Of a stretch of DNA of 21,355 nt, positions 1 to 5,647 are shown one piece after another (the stretch's first letter is position 1; each line of letters opens with the position of its first letter). The DNA comes from an uncultured Planctomycetales bacterium (GTDB lineage: Bacteria; Planctomycetota; Planctomycetia; Pirellulales; Thermoguttaceae). Under the pieces are notes generated by a model. That model was not told the origin of the DNA and made no database searches. It saw only the letters and a program-made list of their open reading frames with translations. The position numbers and the translations under genes were made by a program. The stretch spans positions 1-21,355 of the forward strand of contig CALARR010000349.1 of NCBI GenBank assembly GCA_937889015.1. The letters are read 5' to 3'.

Positions 1-43
1 GTTTACACCGAGGAAGTCGGGGGTTCGAGTCCCTCATCGCCCA
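1..43 (+). tRNA. tRNA-Val (UAC), 3' part
   Basis: This is the 3' half of a tRNA cut by the window edge. Reading back from the 3' end: acceptor strand ATCGCCC (36-42), discriminator A43, T arm GGGGG-TTCGAGT-CCCTC (19-35), variable loop AAGTC (14-18), anticodon stem CGAGG (9-13), and a seven-base anticodon loop TTTACAC (2-8) with anticodon TAC. UAC reads valine codons. CCA is not encoded directly after the discriminator, where the genome has CAT. The 5' half lies outside the window, so the D arm and acceptor pairing cannot be checked. Confidence 0.9.
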
Positions 44-60
44 CATTGCGGATCGCCCAC
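36..60 (+). repeat. 9-bp direct repeat of the tRNA-Val 3' end
   Basis: The acceptor end of tRNA-Val, ATCGCCCAC (36-44), is repeated exactly at 52-60. The second copy is followed by CA, so it reads ATCGCCCACCA, with the CCA that the gene itself lacks. The copies are 16 bases apart. A duplicated tRNA 3' end can be a scar of integration or excision at a tRNA attachment site, but nine bases is short enough to be chance. Just downstream, 71-80 (AAGCATGCTT) is a perfect palindrome. Confidence 0.5.
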
Positions 61-136
61 CACCCATCGGAAGCATGCTTTGGCCTGTTTCGACGGCGGG
101 ACCAGGGCGAGCGTCTGCTTTCTGCGTCCCACGGCC

Positions 137-667
137 CTATCGAAGGGGATGCAGATTGCGATCCGCGCGCCAGCGATTGACCCAGGCCAAGGCGCGCGCG
201 TCGACTTTGAGCAGTCGCACCAACTGCGATGGCGAGCAGTTCAGCATCTCGGCCGAAACCTTGGGGTCGGCCTCGCACGCCGCCAGCACGTCCAGAGCCT
301 CGGCCAGCAGGGCCGGAAAGTCCTCGTGCGTGCCGCTCACTTTCAACGGCCCGCTGCCGCACCGCCGACACCACAGCGCGCTGGGGGTATAATCAGGACC
401 ACATGTCTGGCGGACTTCCAGGGCCAGATTCACGCGCAGTCGCCATAGGGCCTGGGATCGATTCTGGGCCTGGCTGCGGCGTTCGCTGGCCTCGGCGCGC
501 ACACTCGAGGGAAGGTGGCACAGGCTCACGGCCGTTTCGACCTTGTTACGATGCTGCCCGCCCGGCCCCGACCGGCGTAGACGGCGGACCTGGCATTCGG
601 CCCACAGGTCCTCCGGACTGCTGGCCGCAGGATGCTCGTAAGGCTTCTCAACAGAAGGAGACATCAT
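137..667 (-). CDS. Peptide chain release factor-like protein (GGQ domain)
   Basis: The 176-residue protein carries the catalytic domain of class I release factors. Residues 33-38 read SGPGGQ, followed by H39, N41, K42, V43 and T45, as in the RF-1 domain that places GGQ in the ribosomal peptidyl transferase centre to hydrolyse peptidyl-tRNA. The domain continues through an RSQ..NR..AL..L pattern (residues 64-82). The codon-recognition domains of RF1 and RF2 are absent, so a codon-independent role such as rescue of stalled ribosomes is inferred. The last 60 residues look like a small helical domain; C100 and C103 form an isolated CxxC. The start is uncertain: ATG at 667 and ATG at 664 are adjacent, neither has a strong SD, and the first overlaps the divergent TM2 gene start. 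It is longer than ArfB and may be a planctomycete-specific subfamily. Confidence 0.85.
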   Translation of the reverse strand: MMSPSVEKPYEHPAASSPEDLWAECQVRRLRRSGPGGQHRNKVETAVSLCHLPSSVRAEASERRSQAQNRSQALWRLRVNLALEVRQTCGPDYTPSALWCRRCGSGPLKVSGTHEDFPALLAEALDVLAACEADPKVSAEMLNCSPSQLVRLLKVDARALAWVNRWRADRNLHPLR

Positions 668-1073
668 GACTCAGGCCACCAATACCCATTCCATCGTCGT
701 GGGCTACATTGTATGGATCTTCGGATTCATCGGTGCCCATCGATTCTACTACGGCAAGCCGATCACGGGCACTATCTGGTTTTTCACTTTGGGTCTGCTG
801 TTTGTCGGCTGGATCATCGACCTGTTCCTGATCCCCAGCATGGATCGGCAGGCCGAGTTCCGCTATCAACCCGGACCGCTCGACTATACCGTGGCCTGGG
901 TGCTGCTGACCTTCTTGGGGATCTTCGGCATTCACCGGTTCTACATTGGCAAGTGGTTCACCGGTTTGATCTATCTGCTCACCGGCGGACTGCTGGGCCT
1001 GGGCCTGCTGTACGATTTATGGACCCTGAACGAGCAAGTCAGCCGAGCCAACATCCAGTCACAGCTTGGGTAG
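666..1073 (+). CDS. Tandem TM2-domain membrane protein
   Basis: This 135-residue integral membrane protein is built of two TM2 units. Each has a hydrophobic helix ending in a G-x-H-R-F-Y-x-G-K signature (residues 23-31 and 88-96), a second helix, and a closing Asp: DLFLIP near residue 52 and DLWTL near 117. TM2 proteins are small membrane proteins of poorly defined function; a single unit of about 60 residues is usual, so this is an internal duplication. The SD GAAGGAG (654-660) lies 5 bases before the ATG and fixes the start firmly. The ATG overlaps the divergent release-factor-like start by two bases within CATG (665-668). The HD-domain gene follows 31 bases downstream on the same strand and may be co-transcribed. 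Confidence 0.88.
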   Translation: MTQATNTHSIVVGYIVWIFGFIGAHRFYYGKPITGTIWFFTLGLLFVGWIIDLFLIPSMDRQAEFRYQPGPLDYTVAWVLLTFLGIFGIHRFYIGKWFTGLIYLLTGGLLGLGLLYDLWTLNEQVSRANIQSQLG

Positions 1074-1104
1074 TGCCTGCATTCATTCTGTCAGGAATTT
1101 CGCT

Positions 1105-1665
1105 ATGTCTCTGACGCGAGATCAAGCGGTCCAGCAACTCCAAGCCTGGACCACCACCCCCTCCTTGCTCGGACACGCGAAAGCCGTAGAAGTGGTAATG
1201 CGCGCAGCAGCAGTCAAGTACGGCTCCGACGCCGATCCAGAGGCATGGGCCCTGACCGGCCTGCTACATGACGCCGACTACGATCAGTGGCCGGACGAGC
1301 ATCCGCAGCGCATTGTGGATTGGCTTCGCGCGCAGGGCGAGGAGCAAATGGCCTACGCCGTGGCCTTCCACCAGACCAAGTGGGGCTTGACGCCAAAAGG
1401 GCCGATAGACAAGGCCTTGTTGGCCTGCGATGAGTTGACCGGCTTTGTGATCGCCTGCTGCCTGGTGCGTCCGGAGGGCATTGCCACCTTGGAGCCCAAG
1501 AGCGTGAAGAAGAAGCTCAAAGACAAGGCCTTTGCCGCAAAGGTGGACCGGGAGATCATCCGTAGCAGTGTGGAACTGTTGGGTGTTGATTTCGACGAGC
1601 ACATCCGCTTTGTCATCGAGGCTCTCAAGCCCCACGGTGTTGAACTGGGGATAACCCGACCGTAG
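1105..1665 (+). CDS. HD-domain protein (predicted metal-dependent phosphohydrolase)
   Basis: The 186-residue protein has an HD-superfamily pattern: H24 (LLGHAKAVE), the paired H55-D56 in GLLHDADYD, H66 and H89 as possible further ligands, and D109 in ACDELTG. HD proteins usually hydrolyse phosphate esters or nucleotides with bound divalent metals; the substrate here is unknown. The closest named types I can recall are small stand-alone HDIG-like hydrolases. The start is taken at ATG 1105 because AGGA (1093-1096) lies 8 bases upstream. An in-frame TTG at 1066 overlaps the end of the TM2 gene and has no better support. The Lys-rich segment KSVKKKLKDK (about 132-141) is probably surface helix. 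No signal peptide is seen, so it should be cytoplasmic. Confidence 0.8.
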   Translation: MSLTRDQAVQQLQAWTTTPSLLGHAKAVEVVMRAAAVKYGSDADPEAWALTGLLHDADYDQWPDEHPQRIVDWLRAQGEEQMAYAVAFHQTKWGLTPKGPIDKALLACDELTGFVIACCLVRPEGIATLEPKSVKKKLKDKAFAAKVDREIIRSSVELLGVDFDEHIRFVIEALKPHGVELGITRP

Positions 1666-1751
1666 CGTGTGCCCGATGGTCTGTCTGGCTCGACGGATGG
1701 GCCGATCGCGGCGGAAACACCGCAAAACGATCTCTGGGCAGAGCTTAGACC

Positions 1752-1780
1752 TTGAGCCGGCCGGGCAAATCCTCTAGAAT
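1752..1780 (+). promoter_or_regulatory. Sigma70-type promoter for the NDP kinase gene
   Basis: TTGAGC (1752-1757) and TAGAAT (1775-1780) are separated by 17 bases. They match the consensus hexamers at 4/6 and 5/6 positions. The -10 box lies about 40 bases before the kinase start codon, in the 156-base gap after the HD gene, so the kinase is likely transcribed alone. Confidence 0.6.
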
Positions 1781-1821
1781 TCCCCCTCTCGACCATTCGT
1801 TTCCGCCTGGAGATGTGCCCC

Positions 1822-2562
1822 ATGGATGCCACCCAGCTCGAACAGAGCCTCGTCCTCATCAAGCCCGACGCCTTAAAGGTCTCCCTGACCGGTTACATCC
1901 TTTCGCAGTTTTCGGAGTTTCATACCGGACTACGGTTTGCCGGGCTGAAGGTCGTCCATGTGAGCCGCATGCTGGCCGAGGAACACTACGCCGAGCACCA
2001 GGGCAAGCCCTTCTATCCGCCCTTGATTGACTACATCATGGGCAAGCCCCACTATCCGGATCAGCCGCACCGTCGCCGCGTGATCGCGATCGTGTACTCG
2101 GGCCCGGACGTGGTGCGCAAGATCCGGGCGATCGCTGGCCCGACCAATCCCCATGTCGCGCGCGAGAAGTCACCCGGAACCATCCGCGCCTTGGGCACCA
2201 TCGTCCCGGTCAAAGACGCCCAGGGCAACGTGGTTGGTGACCGCATCGACAACCTGGTCCATGCGTCTGCCACTCCGGAAGAGGCCGAACGCGAGATCAA
2301 GCTCTGGTTCAAGCCCAACGACATCATGCCGTACATGCGGGCCTACGCCACGGAGACCTGCGAAGGCCACTATTACTTCTGTGACGGCAAGCTCTCGGCA
2401 ACCTACCAGTCCGGCAGCCGCTGCCTGCTGGCGCCGGGCGATACGGCTTGGAAGTCAGACCTTGAGGCCCTGCGTCTGCTGATCAAGGGCCAACCGGCCT
2501 CTTGCTCGTTGGACGGCGTGGCCACGAAGTACTTGATCAACGAGGCCTGCGAAGGATGCTAG
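1822..2562 (+). CDS. Nucleoside diphosphate kinase, enlarged form
   Basis: NDP kinases move the gamma phosphate from a nucleoside triphosphate to a diphosphate through a phospho-histidine. The residues expected at the active site are all visible: K14 (LVLIKPDAL), Y56, F64 (KPF), R102, T108 (GPTNP), R122 (GTIR), N144 and the catalytic H147 in DNLVHAS. The canonical sequence around the histidine is HGSDS, so this one is divergent. The protein has 246 residues against about 140-150 for normal Ndk. There are extra residues around 76-86 and 129-140, and a C-terminal extension of roughly 85 residues (162-246) containing C180, C187, C201, C228, C243 and C246. ATG 1822 is chosen because GGAG (1809-1812) lies 9 bases before it; ATG 1813 directly abuts that SD. 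It converges on pyrF with a 6-base gap. Confidence 0.85.
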   Translation: MDATQLEQSLVLIKPDALKVSLTGYILSQFSEFHTGLRFAGLKVVHVSRMLAEEHYAEHQGKPFYPPLIDYIMGKPHYPDQPHRRRVIAIVYSGPDVVRKIRAIAGPTNPHVAREKSPGTIRALGTIVPVKDAQGNVVGDRIDNLVHASATPEEAEREIKLWFKPNDIMPYMRAYATETCEGHYYFCDGKLSATYQSGSRCLLAPGDTAWKSDLEALRLLIKGQPASCSLDGVATKYLINEACEGC

Positions 2563-2568
2563 CGCCGT

Positions 2569-3492
2569 TCATTTGGATAACAGCCCGGCCGGCGTGTGGG
2601 CGGCCAGTTGCGCAATCATGTCGCGTGTGGCCGCCTCCACCGCCTCTTGCCACCGCTGCTGCCCGAAACGCTGGGCATAGGCCTTTTCGCGGTAGGCAAA
2701 GATGATCCCGCGCGAGTTGTTGACGATGGCCCCCAGACCTTTGGAATCGAAGGCCGCAGCCACGTCCCGAGCTGTGCCCCCCTGGCTGCCGAACCCCGGC
2801 ACCAGAAACCAGGTGTGGGGCATGGCCTGACGCAACTCGGCCAATTGCTCCGGGTAGGTTGCCCCAACCACTGCCCCAACCACTCCGTAGCCGCACTCTC
2901 CCGCAGTCTGTGCCGCCATCCGCTCCACCAGATCGGCCACATGGCGATACACGGGCCGCGAGTTGGCCACCAGGTCCTGAAACACGGCCCCGCCCGGGTT
3001 GGATGTCTTGACCAACACGAACACCCCGCAACCGTGCGAGCGCGCCACGTCCACAAAAGGCGCCAGCGAATCATCGCCCAGATAAGGACTCACGGTCAGG
3101 GCATCGGCGCCCCACGGCGACTGACGCCCCAGAATCCCTTGGGCATAGGCCGTGGCGGTCGAGCCAATGTCGTTTCGCTTGCCATCCAGAATGACCAGCA
3201 GCCCCTTCGACTGGGCATAGCGGATCAATCCCCCCAGGACCGTCATGCCCGCCGGCCCCAGTTCCTCGAAGAACGCCGCCTGCGGCTTCACACAAGCCAC
3301 CAGCGGGGCGACCACGTCGATCACCTCTTCACAGAACCGACGATAGGCCTCGGCCTTGGTAGCCGGATCGGCCCCAATCTCTGGCCGCAACGCGTCGGGC
3401 AGCATCTCCGCGCGCGGGTCGAGCCCCACCAGCACAGGACTGGCCTTCTTCCGCACAGCACGACTTAACTGACTCATGAAGCAGGTTGACAT
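2569..3492 (-). CDS. pyrF: Orotidine 5'-phosphate decarboxylase, type 2
   Basis: PyrF converts OMP to UMP, the last step of pyrimidine nucleotide synthesis, in the cytoplasm. The 307-residue protein shows VGLDP (22-26), K69 in VACVKPQ, the catalytic signature DGKRNDIGST (103-112) and a late PGFGSQGG phosphate-binding loop. Its length and the GKRNDIG form match the longer type 2 (mycobacterial-like) family. ATG 3492 gives an N-terminus (M-S-x-x-F...L) that fits the family, and GAGGG lies 4 bases upstream of it. In-frame ATGs at 3477 and 3519 remain possible. The leader holds an 8-bp inverted repeat (3524-3564), and a TAGAAT -10-like box on the minus strand (3642-3637) may belong to its promoter, though I see no convincing -35. 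It stands alone, away from other pyr genes. Confidence 0.92.
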   Translation of the reverse strand: MSTCFMSQLSRAVRKKASPVLVGLDPRAEMLPDALRPEIGADPATKAEAYRRFCEEVIDVVAPLVACVKPQAAFFEELGPAGMTVLGGLIRYAQSKGLLVILDGKRNDIGSTATAYAQGILGRQSPWGADALTVSPYLGDDSLAPFVDVARSHGCGVFVLVKTSNPGGAVFQDLVANSRPVYRHVADLVERMAAQTAGECGYGVVGAVVGATYPEQLAELRQAMPHTWFLVPGFGSQGGTARDVAAAFDSKGLGAIVNNSRGIIFAYREKAYAQRFGQQRWQEAVEAATRDMIAQLAAHTPAGLLSK

Positions 3493-3523
3493 GACACCCT
3501 CGCCACAAGGAGTCTCCATTCTG

Positions 3524-3564
3524 GCCAGAACTCCTTGGTTGTACCGCTGAGACCGCGTTCTGGC
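3524..3564 (-). promoter_or_regulatory. Inverted repeat in the pyrF leader
   Basis: GCCAGAAC (3524-3531) and GTTCTGGC (3557-3564) are perfect 8-bp arms around a 25-base loop. On the minus strand the loop end carries AAGGAG, next to the 3' arm, shortly before the in-frame ATG at 3519. If transcribed, the hairpin could affect translation of pyrF. This is inference from sequence alone. Confidence 0.4.
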
Positions 3565-3722
3565 GAGGGGGGCACTCGATCTTCTCCGTGGCAGCCGGCG
3601 TTCGTGACCACTGCAATGCCCCATCGCCATGAACCAATTCTAACAGTTATTTTGGTTCTTTGGTCCGCACGGTGCCTCGCTAGGTTGCTGCGTATGCCAT
3701 AGTTGAGCAAGGAGTTGTGACT

Positions 3723-4625
3723 ATGCCCTCATCGTCGGCCAACATCCAGCCTGCGGCCCCCTTGGCACCGACCGAGAGTCCATTGCCCCTGCCTGTCCGT
3801 GCGATCTCCGGCCAAGAACCGCGGCCCGAGAGACTGGGGCCTGAGCCGGTCTGGATTTGGGGTCTGCCGCTTTCCGGTGTTGCCACGAGCCAGGCTCTTG
3901 ATCTGGTCGATGACCTGATCCGGCGGGGGCAGCCATCGCTGTTCATAACGGCCAACCTCCACTACGCGATGCTCACCGATGCCCATCCGGCCCTGCGCGC
4001 GGTGAATGCTCGCGCGGCGTTTGTCCTGCCCGACGGAATGCCCATGGTCTGGTACTCACGGTGCATCGGCCTAGCCCTGCCGGAACGGGTGGCTGGTTCC
4101 GACCTCGTCTACCTGCTCTCTGAGCGGGCGGCAGCGCGAGGCCATCGGGTATTCCTGCTGGGGGGTGAACCGGGCGTGGCACAAACGGCCGCCAAGATCC
4201 TCGCAGATCGCTATCCCGATCTACAAATCGTTGGCACCGAGTCCCCCCCGCTCCGCACGTGGACCGCCGAGGAGAATGCCGAACTGATCGCGCGTATTCG
4301 TAGTGCTCGTCCGGACCTGTTGCTGGCGGCCCTCGGCCAGCCCAAGGGTGAACTGTGGCTCGACGAGCATTGCCAGCAGATGGGAGTCCCGGCCTGCGTG
4401 CAGGTCGGCGCTTCTTTGGACTTTGTGGCCGGCAAGGCCCGGCGAGCGCCGAAGTGGACCCATCGTATCGGTCTGGAATGGGCGTATCGAGCCCTCAGCG
4501 AGCCTCGCCGACTCGGCCCGCGCTATATCAGGAATGCCGCCTTCCTCTTGAAAGCGGTCCTCCGTGATGCACGGGCATGGCTGGGCACACGAGTCGGCGA
4601 TCGCACCGCTAGTTCGCCACGTTGA
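3723..4625 (+). CDS. WecG/TagA/CpsF-family glycosyltransferase
   Basis: Members of this family (GT26) transfer ManNAc, ManNAcA or a related sugar to lipid-linked GlcNAc in wall teichoic acid, enterobacterial common antigen or capsule synthesis. The 300-residue protein shows the family signatures: N78 in ITANLHY, the probable catalytic D104 in VLPDGMPMVW, a Gly-rich FLLGGEPGV segment (144-152), GQPKGELWL (205-213), and the C-terminal block VGASLDFVAG...RAPKW...GLEW..R...EPRRL..RY (228-268). A Pro/Ala-rich N-terminal tail of about 40 residues precedes the core. ATG 3723 is chosen because AAGGAG (3709-3714) lies 8 bases upstream; GTG 3717 is too close to it. It is followed after 46 bases by an RmlD gene, suggesting a role in a rhamnose-containing surface polysaccharide. 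The exact sugar is not determinable. Confidence 0.88.
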   Translation: MPSSSANIQPAAPLAPTESPLPLPVRAISGQEPRPERLGPEPVWIWGLPLSGVATSQALDLVDDLIRRGQPSLFITANLHYAMLTDAHPALRAVNARAAFVLPDGMPMVWYSRCIGLALPERVAGSDLVYLLSERAAARGHRVFLLGGEPGVAQTAAKILADRYPDLQIVGTESPPLRTWTAEENAELIARIRSARPDLLLAALGQPKGELWLDEHCQQMGVPACVQVGASLDFVAGKARRAPKWTHRIGLEWAYRALSEPRRLGPRYIRNAAFLLKAVLRDARAWLGTRVGDRTASSPR

Positions 4626-4650
4626 AGGCCGACCGGTTCCCATCTATAAT
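4622..4650 (+). promoter_or_regulatory. Sigma70-type promoter for the rmlD-like gene
   Basis: TTGAAG (4622-4627) and a perfect TATAAT (4645-4650) are 17 bases apart. The -35 box includes the TGA stop of the preceding glycosyltransferase gene. The reductase ATG is 22 bases past the -10 box, giving a predicted leader of only about 15 bases. This offers separate expression inside what otherwise looks like an operon. Confidence 0.6.
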
Positions 4651-4671
4651 CCGTTCGGATGGGAATTGCCG

Positions 4672-5541
4672 ATGAAGGTCTTTGTCACCGGGGCGAGCGG
4701 ACAGCTAGGACGCGAATTGTGCCGGCAGTTGGGCCGGGCAGCCGTGCCCAGCTACCATGATTTGCTGGATGTGACCAACGCTTCGGCGGTACGCGCGGCG
4801 CTGCGAACGGAACGCCCCCAGGTTGTGGTCAACTGCGCCGCCTACACGCAGGTCGATCGAGCAGAGTCCGAACCAGCGCCATGCCGAGCGGTGAACGCCA
4901 TGGCGGTGGCCCATCTTGCCGAGACCTGCAGCGATTTGTCCTGTTCGCTGCTGCAGATCAGCACCGACTACGTATTCACCGGCAACACTCCGCTCGGCCG
5001 GCCTTATACGGAACACGACCGGCCTGTTCCTTGCGGCGTGTACGCTACGACCAAGTACGAAGGTGAACGGGCCGCGGCGCACTGCCGGCACTGGATCGTG
5101 CGTACGTGCGGGCTGTACGCCCGGCCCGAGCACACGGAGGCTCACAACTTCGTGCGCACCATACTCCGCCTGGCCGAGGCCGGTAGTCCTCTGCGTGTGG
5201 TGGCGGACCAGCACTGCACGCCCAGTTACGTCCCCCACGTGGCTCGCGCCATTTGCTTCTTAATCGGCGCCGACGGCCCAGCGGCCCCCTTCGGCCTCTA
5301 CCACGTCGTCAACGGCGGAGCGACCACCTGGTACGATTTCGCCTGCGAGCTCCTCCAGCAAGCAGGACAAACCACCGCGATCGAACCGATCACCACTGCG
5401 CAATACGCTGCCCGAGCGCCGCGTCCGGCGTACAGCGTTCTCGACACCTCGGCCTACAAAGCCCTCGGCGGACCAGTGCTGCCCGAGTGGCGCACCGCGC
5501 TAACCGAGTACATTTCCGAGCACCGGATTCTGAACCACTGA
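4672..5541 (+). CDS. rfbD: dTDP-4-dehydrorhamnose reductase
   Basis: RmlD/RfbD reduces dTDP-4-dehydro-L-rhamnose to dTDP-L-rhamnose with NAD(P)H, the final step of the rhamnose donor pathway in the cytoplasm. The 289-residue protein is a short-chain dehydrogenase of extended type. It has a nucleotide-binding GASGQLG (7-13), NCAAYTQVD (54-62), ISTDYVF (96-102) and a catalytic YxxxK pair at Y124 and K128 (VYATTKYEGE). Length is normal for RmlD. ATG 4672 begins directly with the Rossmann strand; starts further upstream would overlap the preceding gene and add residues unlike the family. Only a weak SD (GGGA) is seen, consistent with a very short leader. rmlA, B and C are not in the window. A related NAD-dependent sugar reductase is the main alternative. 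Confidence 0.87.
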   Translation: MKVFVTGASGQLGRELCRQLGRAAVPSYHDLLDVTNASAVRAALRTERPQVVVNCAAYTQVDRAESEPAPCRAVNAMAVAHLAETCSDLSCSLLQISTDYVFTGNTPLGRPYTEHDRPVPCGVYATTKYEGERAAAHCRHWIVRTCGLYARPEHTEAHNFVRTILRLAEAGSPLRVVADQHCTPSYVPHVARAICFLIGADGPAAPFGLYHVVNGGATTWYDFACELLQQAGQTTAIEPITTAQYAARAPRPAYSVLDTSAYKALGGPVLPEWRTALTEYISEHRILNH

Positions 5542-5622
5542 GGTCGGCAGAGCCCTGCCGGCTCGCGACCGTGTCTCTGGCTTCCCGTTCATCCCACTCG
5601 CCTTCCCTGGTTACCGCAGGGA
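5542..5622. terminator. Candidate bidirectional terminator hairpins
   Basis: The 106-base gap between two convergent genes holds two stems: GGCAG-AGCC-CTGCC (5546-5559), flanked by an outer GGTCG/CGACC (5542-5546, 5566-5570; the inner and outer stems share one base), and TCCCTG-GTTACCG-CAGGGA (5604-5622). Neither is followed by a T tract on either strand, so factor-independent termination is uncertain. Confidence 0.3.
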
Positions 5623-5647
5623 GCATCCTGGCGATGTGCACAATCGG

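Noticed and set aside
3..374. A minus-strand frame beginning near the left edge
   Set aside because: It is the antisense of tRNA-Val plus a shadow of the release-factor-like gene.
365..393. CCGACA-17 bases-TATAAT on the plus strand, possible TM2 promoter
   Set aside because: It lies inside the release-factor-like coding sequence, over 270 bases before the TM2 start, and the -35 match is partial. It may be chance, though an antisense start cannot be excluded.
4564..4671. A longer N-terminus for the rmlD-like protein
   Set aside because: It would overlap the glycosyltransferase gene and precede the Rossmann strand, which in this family begins at the N-terminus; the promoter-like sequence also lies inside it.
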